64,000 bases of DNA from Amborella trichopoda (lineage: Eukaryota; Streptophyta; Magnoliopsida; Amborellales; Amborellaceae): contig NW_006499912.1 in the NCBI RefSeq assembly GCF_000471905.2, forward strand, positions 4,049,901 to 4,113,900, in the 5' to 3' direction. Under the pieces are notes generated by a model. The model ran no database searches. It was not told the DNA's origin and worked only from the letters and a program-made list of their open reading frames with translations. The translations under genes and the position numbers were made by a program. This document shows, one piece after another, positions 11,371 to 21,429 of this stretch (its first letter is position 1; each line of letters starts with the position of its first letter).

Positions 11371-14300
11371 ATGTGCTCAGAAGCCAAGCGTAACATATAC
11401 ATTTCACTGAAGTGACTCTTGATCAGAAAGCCCATTCTCGCATGTTATTATTCATCATAGCACAGGAAACTCTGGAACAGGTGGTCAAAAATGAAAAAGT
11501 ATTAAAAGACCTTTCGTAGAATAAATAAAATAAAATTAGCAAGTTAACTTCCTCCCAACAAAAGGAACAAGAGAAAGTAGTTGTAATTGAATCCCTCCCA
11601 ACAAAAGGAACAAGAGAAAGTAGTTGTAATTGAATCCCTCCCCTACCCCGCCCCCCCCCCCCCCCCCCAACAAGAAAGGGGGGGAAAAAATGTCACTACA
11701 TCAACCCTCCAAAAATGACTATAAGCCCCATGAACACGAAAAACAAGGTAGAAGAAATGATATATGGGAATAAATAATGATAAACTCCAAAGAATCCCAG
11801 CACAAAACATACTTGCTTGAGAAGCTCATATCTAAGATGAACTTATAGATTTTAAAGATAATTACTTACCGTTAAGCATCAAGATTGTTATAAGTCGAAC
11901 AAGAAACAAATACTTACCCAAATAATAAAAAACAAAAAAGTTCAACGGTTAAACAGTGATGAGAAATATTGTGAAGTCCACCACACAACATCCAAGTCCA
12001 AAAAGATACTTCTGATGAAGTAAATCAATTACGTTAGGAATTTTTTCCTTATTAGGTGGTATTTGTCAAGGACCTCAATTGTCTTCCATTATGCCTTTAA
12101 AGTATTCACAGAAGCAAAAAGTCCTCATGACACTCTGATTACACAAGGTCTTGTATTTCTATGAAAATTCAAAGATAAAATCTATGAAAACTTTACCTAC
12201 CCTATAGTGTATCTCCTATTGATTAGAAACTCTGCTTTTTTATTTGTAACTGTGTTCAATTAATATACACAAGTTTAAGGCACTAATGTAAATAAATATA
12301 AGTAAAAGGTCAGAAGGGAATGAAATCTACCATAAACAGAACATCTATGAAACAATTTGCATCTAGGTACACAATGATACCAACTTGTGGGTCAATGTCT
12401 AGATTAAAAAAAAAATGAACATCCTGATCACTTATGCTCAGTAAATCAACCTTCAATATAAAGTCATGATTAACTAACAGGAACCATGGCATGCCCTTTA
12501 GTGCCACAGCACCATCAGAGATTGGAAAGAACCAAAAAGCATAACAGACAACAAAATTTTCCAAATCCTCAAAGTTAAACTTAATTATTTTAACCAGATG
12601 GTATCTGAAGTTCCAAAATCAAGCAAAAAAATGACTGATATGCCAAAAGGTTACCAAAAATGATCTCATCATTGCTATTTTCAATTGCTTATCTGATCCT
12701 TGCCCTTATTTTGTGAATCTCAAGCCTCCGGGATTTATGTAATCTCCCTGTTGATATGCATCTCTAGAAATTCCAATTTTTTATTCCACGAACATGGCAT
12801 GTCTGCCACACCAATAGGCAAGCCCACAGAATGGACTGGCAAGTCACATGTTTCCATTTTGTAAGACATGTCTGCACTATTGGGCGAATGTTTTTATAAT
12901 TTGACTTGTGTCTTTTATTTGGACCCGGAACATTTATCTCTAAATTTTAATATAACAAAGTCACGAATTTATGCTACTAGTGAAGGATACATGCTCCGCA
13001 TGTGTTTTGAGTTATCGATTGTCAGATATTCTTATTTCTATTTGTGCTAAAGAAAATATTCGATGGAAAAAAATTTGAAATTGTTTTTAGTAAAGAATTA
13101 TACTCAAGTCTATTTGATATAAAATCTCTCTTTTCTAATAGCATAATCAAATGAAATTGTCCAATATGTACAGATAAGTCAAATTTTTTCTCTGCTTTTG
13201 TCCATATGGTATGCATCAAACAGATGGCTCCTCAAAGGCTTGCGGATAGGCTCGGCTCAAAAGTTTGAATTATGGTGTTAACCTAATATTGCACACCAGG
13301 GATTCTCCCTCTCAAGACACAATTCATTCCTGTGGCACAAGTGTAACTTTTTATATTCTGTGAAATACAAGGACTTTACACAATTTGATGAAGGTGTATG
13401 TTGGAAGTCAATGACAACTTTTATTATTTTACAATCGATTATACAACACTTTTTTCGTTTTTAAAATCCCAATTTTATTTAACTCACAATTAAAGAATAT
13501 TTAATAAATTTCAAACCTTCAAGATTTGAATTTTTTACATAAATTTTAGACTTTTGGTTTAAGAATTTCCATAAGTTTTAAAAATAATAAATTCCACGAA
13601 TGTTTTATTCAAATCTTCAACATCTGAAATATGTCCACTTTGGTGATTTTAAAATTTTATATAACCAATAGCAATTGAAAATATAAATGACCATAGGTAT
13701 TGAATTTATAATTAATAGTAGTAATAGTTATAATTTATACTTGATTTTTCTATGAATTAATGATATTGCTTAATAAACTTTTCAACACAACTATGTTTTC
13801 AACTCAACTGGAATTATTAATCCACTTTTTATATGGATATTATATTTTCTTAAATAATATTAAGAAATAACAGACCCTTCTAAAATTATTAAAATAAGGA
13901 AAAAGTTTATATGCAGGCAGCCCGCATGGTAACTCCCCATCACCACCATCGAACTTGTTGGAGATTGGTGTTGGATGGTGGTGATGGGAGTTACCGTGCA
14001 GATTGCCTGCACGCCAACCACATCCTTAACATAATAATAACCTTAATGCCTTTAAATGCAAAGTTTTGGTTCTTTTATGAGAAAAATCCAAATTTACTTT
14101 CATTGTTGATGTCGCATATCTAACCTCGGAAGGATAACGGAGAGATAGGAGGAATATTATGTGTGCACTTACAAGTGCATACTATGCTTCAACTCTCCCT
14201 TATAAAAAAATTTTAAAAAAGATTTTATTAATGAAGTTTAACATCCTAATAAACACTTTTAAAGAAGAGATCAAAGTTTCATTTTTACTAAGAGGTTTTA

Positions 14301-16546
14301 AACTAATAGATTACATATACAGCGTGCACCCCTGGAAGCATGAAAATAGGCGGGCCTTCAAAGTGACACCCAAACTGACCTATTCAATGGACACGCAAAA
14401 TAGCCTCACCGAAATTTTCCTCGGTTTAGCAACAAGTTCCACCTTTTCATTTGTTTGCTTGGGGGAGTCGGCAAGGTTTTCTAAGCAGGGGTAAACCCTT
14501 GACCAGATACTATGTGCATATCCCCTCATGTAAAATATATACATAAGAAGTTTGAAAACGAAAAATTTTATGCCGAAGTTAATAAAGAACAAAGATTATA
14601 GTTCCATGACCTTGCAACATAGCCATAAACATTTCTCAAATTATGACTAGAACTCCATCTGGGTAAAAATTTATTGTCGTATAGGTGCTTATTCTATAGG
14701 TGCAAGGATGACCTTGCACAAAGAGTAGTAGACATGAGTAAGGTATCACTTGAGCGTTTTGCACTATAAGATCAGGGTTTGACTGTCAAGATGACCTTGT
14801 AGGTGCCGAGCAGAGAAAAGGTGAATAAGAACAATGATATTTTAATGTCCAACTGAAACATATTTACTACCCATGTCAAGACAATGGTGTTTAATTACAA
14901 TAAACCAAGTACATAGAGCAATCTATAGGGATGTGTTGGAGTAATTACAAAACAAACAATGACCTTTTGTAGAAATCTTCTAGCTGTACCCATGGGCATG
15001 TAGATCAAATTCAACAAAGAAATTTCCATAAAAGATATCAAAAAAGTGCATCCCAATTTTCATAACAGGCAATAGTGTAGTCTTTTCCCTTTAGTATTTT
15101 ATACCAGGTAATAGAGTAGCCTACCAGTAACATATTTGATGTGATTCTACTAACAATTATGATTCGATTTTGTCTGACAGTTCCAGTAAAAACTAGAGAA
15201 GATCAAATTTATAAGAACTTGTACAAAGCATCAAGAGGTATAGAAGAACACTTCAAAGCAGAACAAAAAATAAATCACTCAAATGAAAAGAAATGGAACC
15301 CCTTAATACCTGGCTTACAACAGCCTTTGCCATTCTACGGAACTCCTTCTTCAAGAGGGAACGGTTCTGCAGATCAGATGGCTTGCTCTGCTTCCTTGTC
15401 TTCGTGGTTGAAAGCGCAACACTTAAATCTTTTCCACCGGGAGTGATGGAAACTGTCTTCTTGTTTGCCAACCCTAACAAAGCACAATGACAAGGTATGT
15501 AAGTATAGAGAGACATGGTGATTTGAATCCGCATTCACCAACCAAATAACTAAGCGGGAACCATAGATCACATAAAAGAAGATCCAACAGTAATCTAAAA
15601 TGAAATTAAAGAAAATCATACATGAATCAAAGAATGGAAATAAAGATTCACTTGAACCAAAAGGTTCTACATCTCTGAACAGTGAAATGGCTCAAATCTC
15701 AGAAAAGAAATATCATGACTCAATTGATTAACAATATAAAAAAGGCAGTAGAACAGCCAGTTGAATAGATAAAAATACTTTACAATTGCACGGAAGACAT
15801 ACCATATGCTATTTAAATGGTAAAAAGAATTAGAACCTATCAGACCCCCCAAAAAATCATGACAAGGAAAACCCCTAGATAATGAGAATCGCCATATATA
15901 TAGAATCCTCAAAAAATAAAAATATTTTAAGTACAAGAATCCAATTATACGATGGAAAACTGTGCAGGCTTCTAAAAACACCCAAATAAAGAGCAACAAA
16001 ACCAAACAACCAACATGAACAGAACAAAACTCAAAATTACTTCGAATTTGATAGAAGCAATAACATCATCCAATAACCTAAAGACATGAACTTAAAAGCA
16101 AAAGAAAATCAAAGAGAGAGAAGGATGGAAACCATTTTCATATAAAAATTACAAATAAGTAGAAAACTACGACCAGTGCAAAATGAATAAACCCTAAGAA
16201 ATGAATATACACTTTAGAAATGAAATTTACAAGGATCTTTTTCCAAGGTAAATCAAACTTACAAACTTAATAACAAATGCATGTCCAAGAGAAAAGATTT
16301 AAAAAAAAAAGCAAATATTTGCACCAACATTATACAAATCTACTGGCAAAAAATGGATTCATGAACAATTAAAAACAAAGATCAAATATGATGACTACCT
16401 GAGTACTTAAAGGAGTGGACATTGTAAAGGTTGTTGCTTTCCTTGCTGAACTGAACCATGGCAGAACCATTACCAAACTGCTTCACAAAGAATGAGTTGT
16501 TCTTCTTGACGATTTCCCATATCAGAGGTCCAGGTAAGGTGGCCAT
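10169..16546 (-). CDS. RPL28: 60S ribosomal protein L28 (eL28), three coding exons
   Basis: Structural protein of the cytosolic large ribosomal subunit. Coding exons on the minus strand: 16546-16399 (starting ATGGCCACC), 15473-15310 and 10306-10169 (stop TGA 10171-10169), all with GT/AG borders and matching phases. The product is 149 residues; Arabidopsis L28 has 143. It begins [17 protein letters not shown], continues through [20 protein letters not shown], then GLANKKTV, a lysine-rich middle [24 protein letters not shown], and [18 protein letters not shown]. It ends in a basic tail. All landmark eL28 segments are present with no frameshift, so it should be functional. Introns are 925 bp and about 5.0 kb; the second is long for a plant ribosomal protein gene and carries repeats and a MITE. 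A further intron splits the 5' leader. Confidence 0.95.
10438..11520. repeat. Tandem duplication, period about 563 bp, two diverged copies
   Basis: A unit beginning TTGGCCAATCTTTCAGAGG starts near 10438 and again near 11001. Shared blocks keep the same spacing: a phrase with TATGAT and a CT-rich run, AATGCAGTATAGTCA, CTACAATA followed by a GA microsatellite, ATGTGCTCAGAAGCCAAGCG, and TCACTGAAGTGACTCTT. The second copy ends near 11520. The copies differ by many substitutions and by GA-run length, so the duplication is not recent. A short fragment of the repeat start also occurs just before 11001. Confidence 0.9.
11551..11668. repeat. 43-bp perfect tandem pair plus poly-C tract
   Basis: CCTCCCAACAAAAGG begins at 11551 and again at 11594, giving two copies of a 43-bp unit that look identical by eye. 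Immediately after them is a run of about 18 cytosines (about 11651-11668). The near identity suggests a recent slippage or duplication event. Confidence 0.9.
11669..13888. other. Unannotated part of RPL28 intron
   Basis: AT-rich intronic DNA. The open frames at 12310-12564 and 12868-13050 show no domain and no splice context. Nothing else supported. Confidence 0.5.
13898..14025 (+). mobile_element. 128-bp hairpin MITE with 9-bp target duplication
   Basis: Starts GGAAAAAGTTTATAT and, read from the other end, starts GGATGTGGTTGG, the same two unequal ends as the larger MITE family at 17.6-22.5 kb. Inside, two arms of about 37 bp (13913-13949 and 13975-14010) are near-perfect reverse complements containing GGTAACTCC and CATCACCACCAT, around a loop of about 25 bases. 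It is flanked by TTAAAATAA (13889-13897) and TTAACATAA (14026-14034), 8 of 9 matching, as expected for Mutator-type insertion. It lies in the RPL28 intron, so it is probably co-transcribed. Confidence 0.75.
14026..15309. other. Remainder of RPL28 intron, no feature recognised
   Basis: AT-rich intronic DNA without recognised repeats or domains. The open frame 14159-14494 on + and its antisense partner have no support. A duplicated phrase GGTGCAAGGATGACC / AAGATGACCTTGTAGGTGC near 14700-14800 is the only local structure seen. Confidence 0.4.
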
Positions 16547-17400
16547 CGTATTGATCTGTAGAAAAAAAACTTAATTAATTAGCAAAGGGAAATCCTAATA
16601 GAAACTCCAACGGAAGTCAATAAAGAGTGATGCCATCAAAGTAATCCATTTATTCATCGAAAATCAGAAAGAGAAACTAAAATACAAATGAAGATCACAT
16701 GTAAGAACCATAAAGTGACAAATTTCAATATAGAAAGGAAAAACACAGAAACATGCGTAAATAAAAGTTGATGGTGAAACCACACATATTACTAGGTTTT
16801 AGTGATCTAATTGAATCAGGTGGAGACAGATAAAGAGAGAAAAGAAAGAAGAAAAGGTGAAGAACAATAGAACAGGAAAACTCGAGAAAAACAAGAACGA
16901 TAGCAAAAGAAGATGGTAAAAACCAAGGCCTGACTGTTTTCAAACATCAAATAGACAAAAAAAAACAGTAAAAGCGCAATGAAAAATCAGATACAGAAAA
17001 TGCACAAGCCAGATAACCTTATGGTCCTTATCAGTTGCATTGATCCACATTCAGATAAATAACTAAAAGAGATCACAAAATATATATATATATATCGAAA
17101 AAAAAGATAAACCCTAAATTCACCATTCCAAGTGATAAAAAATGCGAGGGAAGCTCGGGAAAAAAAAGGGAACAAAATGCAAGTTTAGCAGTTTCAGTGA
17201 CCAATATGAAGCCCAGAAACCAGAAAAATAAATCCCCAAAGAAGAGATGTAACCCTAAATTGGTACCAAGTAAAGGAGGAAGTGATCACAGGTTCTTCCT
17301 TCTCCCTTTGCGAATTTAGACACCCCCCACAAAGAAGAACAGCACACTTCAAAATTTGAGTTCTTATAGCTTCGTCGTACTCCTGGAAACCCTAAGTTCA
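16547..17400 (-). promoter_or_regulatory. RPL28: RPL28 5' leader, leader intron and telo-box promoter elements
   Basis: An acceptor CTACAG ends at 16556, nine bases before the start codon, so the 5' UTR is split. The upstream leader exon is probably about 17290-17400, starting near the typical AGGGTTTCC and ending before a GT at 17289-17288. The telo-box AAACCCTAA (+ strand orientation) occurs at 17387-17395, 17110-17118 and 16189-16197 (the last in the first coding intron), and TAACCCTAA at 17250-17258. Telo-boxes are a known feature of plant ribosomal protein promoters and coordinate translation genes. The leader intron of about 730 bp may aid expression. I could not place a TATA box or transcription start. 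Confidence 0.65.
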
Positions 17401-17577
17401 CATCATAAATGACTAAAATACCTCTCATCTTCCGACTAAATTACGTGAATATCCTAAACCTTTTCCATTCGTTCCTTTGCATCAATAAATGAAATCGTTT
17501 GTCAAAGAAATGCATAAGGGCACGTTTGGTTTCGTAGGTAAGTTTTTTCGTGAAAATATTTTCGTACGAAAGAATAA

Positions 17578-17966
17578 GTAAAAAGTTTATATGAGTGCGA
17601 GGCTCTAAACAATCAAATTAAGGTGTACATCAAAAATTTCATTAGAAGAGGTCGTTTTGATGCTCAAAAATCTTCAAATTGATGATCTCGACCTCAAAAT
17701 ACATGAAAATAAAAAAAAAATGGATTTCAAGTTTTGGAAAAAGAGCATCTTGTAATGTATTTTTGGACCGTCAATTTTTAAGATTTTCAGGTTTTCATAG
17801 ATCTGATCGATCCACACTACTTTTAAAGCTTTAAATTTTATAATTAGAGATAAAAATATATTTTAAAGCTATAACAAAGATTTCTAGTATTGAAACCACA
17901 TTTCTCGATACTATTTGAATGTACGCTTTGATTGTTTTGAGCCCCGGCCTTATACAAATCGTACCA
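17578..17966 (+). mobile_element. Mutator-type MITE, family 1, copy A
   Basis: About 389 bp, no coding capacity. Left end (G)TAAAAAGTTTATAT, right end reading inward from the other side TGGTACGATTTGTATAAGG. Contains family blocks such as TTGATGATCTCGACC, GGATTTCAAGTTTTGGAA and TTTGGACCGTCAATTTT. Flanked by AAAGAATAA (17569-17577) and CAAGAATAA (17967-17975), 8 of 9 matching. Confidence 0.8.
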
Positions 17967-18044
17967 CAAGAATAATGTGGTCTATAGGATCGGTGAAGCG
18001 TGTGCCGCCTAATCAAAGTTTGGACGTCAATGGAGAGTGAGTAG

Positions 18045-18800
18045 GATTGTTTATAGGTTGCATTGGAGCCTGCCCGAGCTAATGTACAGTTGCCCAGGGC
18101 TCATCCTTGCCTCCAATTTTAATTTCCGTCCGAGCCTAAATTCATAATAATGAGGCCTGTGTTGGTCTAGGCCCGATAATTAGGTTGAACTTTTCAAAAA
18201 TTCAAAAAAAAAATAGATGAATATAAATATCGAAAAATTTTCAATATGGAAAAAGACTACTTAGAATATGTAAGGGTGTGGTTTCCATAAGCTTGCGATC
18301 ATAAACAATCCAATTAAGGCTCACCTTCAAATTTGATTATAACATATAATTTTGATGTTAAATATTCTTAAGATTATCTCAATATCTATTTTCATATCTA
18401 ATTATAAAATTTTAAACTCTAAAAATAGTTAAAATCAATTAGATCTATAAACATTTGAAAATTTAAAAAATGGATGGTCTAGATAATGTGTTGTAAGATG
18501 GACTATTTATGAGACTCAAAATCCTTTTTTCTTTCATAATCATATATCTCGATGTCGAGATGCTGAATTAGAGGGTCTTCAACATTAAAATAACATTTTC
18601 CGATGGATTTTTGAGGTATAACATTTTAAGGCTGCAACCTTATATAAACTTTTTCCAATATGTAATGCATTATACAAAAAAAAACACTTTTGAATGAAGC
18701 CCGGGGCCTTAACTTGTGGCCTAAACCTGGCTTGAAAACATTTCAAACCTATTAGGACGCTTCTATGAGCCGGGCCCGGCCCATGGGTGCACCCGCGAGT
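18045..18800. repeat. GC-rich hAT-MITE-like repeat split by MITE copy B
   Basis: Two blocks (about 18045-18200 and 18680-18800) rich in GGCCC/GGGCC words (for example GCCCGATAATTAGG and GGGCCCGGCCC) with AT-rich inner sequence flank MITE copy B. Such GGCC-rich ends are typical of plant hAT-derived MITEs. Similar blocks lie at 20985-21200, 33125-33430 and 54480-54620. Exact ends and target duplication were not established. Confidence 0.4.
18274..18656 (-). mobile_element. Mutator-type MITE, family 1 (type 2), copy B, perfect 9-bp TSD
   Basis: 383 bp, reverse orientation: begins GGGTGTGGTTTCCATAAG and ends TATATAAACTTTTTCC. AATATGTAA is present intact on both sides (18265-18273 and 18657-18665). 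The subterminal sequence GCTGCAACCTTATATAAAC marks a subtype shared with copy E. This copy defines the family ends and its 9-bp target duplication. Confidence 0.9.
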
Positions 18801-18990
18801 GAGCAGAACTCAACACAAAATAGCATGCCTATGGTGCTATACCTTTCCCCCCTTCGTCACTGCTCGTCCATTAATTGCATGATTATAAGCATTCATGGCC
18901 ATGGATTATGTATGGGCACGGCAATATCTTTTGGACTGCGATTACCAAATTCGTCCATGTATAAAGGGTAAACCCTCCTTATTTTCTAAA

Positions 18991-19378
18991 GGGAAATGTT
19001 TATATAGAGCCGAAGCTCTATACAATCAAATTTGAGCTTACCTTAAAAATTTCATTAGAAGAGGTTTTTTTTTATGCCCAAATATCTGATCATCTCGACA
19101 TCAGGATGCATGGACATGAGAAGAAAGTGGATTTCAAGTTTTGGAAATAGTGTATTTTTTAATGTATTTTTGGACCGTCAATTTTCAAGATTTTCAAGTT
19201 TTCATAAGATCTATAGATCTACAATTTTTTTTAAGCTTTAAAATTTATAAATAAAGATTAAAATATATTTTAAGACTATCACAAATATTTTCAGTATTAA
19301 AACCACATTTCTCGACACTATTTGAAGGTAGGCTCTAATTTGATTGTTTAGAGCCTAGGCTCTATACAAACCACACCC
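18991..19378 (+). mobile_element. Mutator-type MITE, family 1, copy C
   Basis: 388 bp. Left end GGGAAATGTTTATATAGAGCC, right end GGCTCTATACAAACCACACCC. Flanked by TTTTCTAAA (18982-18990) and TTTTCTAAT (19379-19387), 8 of 9. The ends are long inverted repeats: TATAGAGCC and CTCTAAACAATCAAATT-like words occur in inverted form on the right. Confidence 0.85.
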
Positions 19379-19390
19379 TTTTCTAATAGT

Positions 19391-19600
19391 AAAAAGTTTA
19401 TATAGAGCCGAGACTCTAAACAATCAAATTAGAGCCCACCTCAAAAATTTTACTAGAAGATGTTGTTTTGATGCTTAAATATTCTCAAATTGATAATCTC
19501 AACATCAAGAGATATTCTCAAATTGATCATCTCAACATCAAAGATGCATGGACATGAAAAAAAAAACATTTCAACACCCGAAACACCGATTTTAAAAACC
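19391..19600 (+). mobile_element. MITE family 1, copy D, right-truncated
   Basis: Left end AAAAAGTTTATATAGAGCC at 19391 followed by the family sequence to about the ATGCATGGACATGAAAA block. The right half is missing. A phrase of about 35-40 bp containing ATATTCTCAAATTGAT is duplicated internally (near 19478 and 19513). It sits immediately after copy C. Confidence 0.75.
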
Positions 19601-19619
19601 TTGAAGCATTAAATAAAGA

Positions 19620-20008
19620 AAAACGTTTATATAAAGTTGCAACCTTAAAATGTATAATTACATATGCACCTAAAAAATCCGTCAAAAAAATTGTTTTAAT
19701 GTCGAAAAACCCTCTAATTGATCATCTCGACATCATGATGAATGAATATGAAAGGAAAAAGATTTTGAATCCCAGAAATAGTGCAAATTGAAACACATAT
19801 CTAGACCATCTATTTTCAAGATTTTCATATATTTATAGATCCAATTGATTTTAATCATTTTTGGAGTTTAAAATTTTATAATTAGATATGAAGATAGGTT
19901 TTAAGATAATCCAAAAAAAATTTTACTCCAAAATTACGTGTGATGATAAAATTTGGAGGTGTGCCTTGATTGGATGGTTTGAGGTTGCAACCTTATATAA
20001 ACCACACC
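19620..20008 (+). mobile_element. MITE family 1 (type 2), copy E
   Basis: About 389 bp. Left end GAAAAACGTTTATATAAAG, right end CCTTATATAAACCACACC. Carries the type-2 inner ends (GTTGCAACCTTAAA and GAGGTTGCAACC). It lies between truncated copies D and F; I could not find a clean 9-bp duplication, so the boundary may be rearranged. Confidence 0.75.
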
Positions 20009-20012
20009 TTTT

Positions 20013-20333
20013 TCACTAGAAGAGGTTATTTTGATGCTCAAATATTCTCAAATTGATATTCTCGACATCAAGATGCATGGACATGAGAAACGAATGGAAT
20101 TCAAGGTTTGGAAATAGTGCATCTTGTAATGCATTTTTGGGCTATCAATTTTTAAGATTTTCATAAGTTTGCTCGATCTACACTATTTGAAGCTTTAACT
20201 TTTATAATTAAAGATGAAATATATTTTAAAACTATCACAAAGATTTGTAGTATCGAAACCACATTTTTCGACCCTATTTGAAGGTGTGTTTTACTTTGAT
20301 TGTTTAGAGCCTCGGCTCTATACAAAATGCACC
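20013..20333 (+). mobile_element. MITE family 1, copy F, left-truncated
   Basis: Starts inside the family at the CACTAGAAGAGGTTATTTTG block and runs to the right end GAGCCTCGGCTCTATACAAAA. The left about 70 bp are missing. D and F overlap in family coordinates, so they are not simply two halves of one copy split by E. Confidence 0.75.
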
Positions 20334-20393
20334 AGATCTAAAATGCCCCAAAGCTTGTTTATGGAATTATATATTATGAGACCATTTATTTTT

Positions 20394-20759
20394 GGGTGCG
20401 GTTTGTATAGAGTTGAGGATCTAAATAATCAAAGTAAAGCGCACATTCAAATAGTGTCAAGAAATGTGATTTTGATATTGGAAATCTTTCTGATAGCCTT
20501 AAAATATATTTTTATTTTTAATTATAAAATTTAAAGCTTTAAAAATAGTGTAGATCGAGGAAATCTATGAAAACTTGAAAATCTTGAAAATTGACGGTAC
20601 AAGAACAAATTTAATATCCATTTGTTTTTCACGTGCATCTTGATGTCGAGATGATCAATTTGAGGATATTTGGGCATCAAAACAAATTCTTATAGTGAAA
20701 TTTTTTAGGTAGGCTCTAATTTGATTGTTTAGAGCCTCTGCTCTACATAAACTTTTTCA
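20394..20759 (-). mobile_element. Mutator-type MITE, family 1, copy G
   Basis: 366 bp in reverse orientation: begins GGGTGCGGTTTGTATAGAG, ends CTCTACATAAACTTTTTCA. Flanked by TTTATTTTT (20385-20393) and TTTACTTTT (20760-20768), 8 of 9. Confidence 0.85.
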
Positions 20760-20984
20760 TTTACTTTTAATAAGTTACAATCATTATTAGTCATTAGATT
20801 TGATATTTAATAGATTGAAGTTTCACAATATTCAATAAATTTTATTTTGGATATTGTGCCTAGTCAATGAGATATCCCCAACCGCCTAATTTCACAATAA
20901 TATTAATTATGATCTTCTTGTATCAAAAGTAGATGGTTTTATCGTTTATATTTCCTTTGTGGATCCATTCTTCTTTTTGTTTTT

Positions 20985-21200
20985 TTGGGGTGACAGAATA
21001 ATTCACCAGCATGGGGTGCCACTTTTGGGCCAAGCCAACCCCAACTCAAGCATGGCCCAAAACAGTGTAGGATAGGGTTTGGTCTTGAAATTTTAGTTTC
21101 ACGGCCAATGTTGCGCCAGCATGAATTCATAATAAGCCCGAGCCCAGCAATGGGCGCCAACACTAGCCTAGATTCCAAGCGGGCCCTACCTCTAGGGTGG
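20985..21200. repeat. GC-rich hAT-MITE-like repeat
   Basis: GGCC/GGGC-rich stretch (AAGCCCGAGCCCAGCAATGGG, GCGGGCCCTACC) with poorly defined ends, resembling the split block at 18.0-18.8 kb. No target duplication found. Confidence 0.35.
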
Positions 21201-21429
21201 CCCAAACCCATTAACTGACCTAAACCTAAATAAATCATTCTTTTTTCTTTTGATATGTTGATGAATGGAGGGTGAGACACTACGTTGACTCATCTACCAT
21301 TTTTCAGTGACTAATAAGTCTACTATTTTCTATGGATTAATGTTATGAAACATATCAAGGAAAGTAGATTTTCACTTGAGATCCATTGGTTTGATTTACA
21401 TGTACAACTACAAAATTAGACCTGTATGT

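Larger units (their letters stand above)
10307..15309 (-). other. RPL28: Long second coding intron of RPL28
   Basis: About 5 kb between the second and third coding exons. It begins with GT at 15309 and ends with AG at 10307 on the minus strand. Contents from the 3' side: the 563-bp-period tandem duplication, a 43-bp tandem repeat with poly-C tract, the 128-bp hairpin element at 13898-14025, and otherwise AT-rich unique-looking DNA. No embedded gene is recognised. Confidence 0.85.

Noticed and set aside
19391-20333. MITE copies D and F as two halves of one element split by copy E
   Set aside because: D and F overlap in family coordinates (both contain the ACTAGAAGA to ATTCTCAAATTGAT block), so a simple insertion does not explain them.
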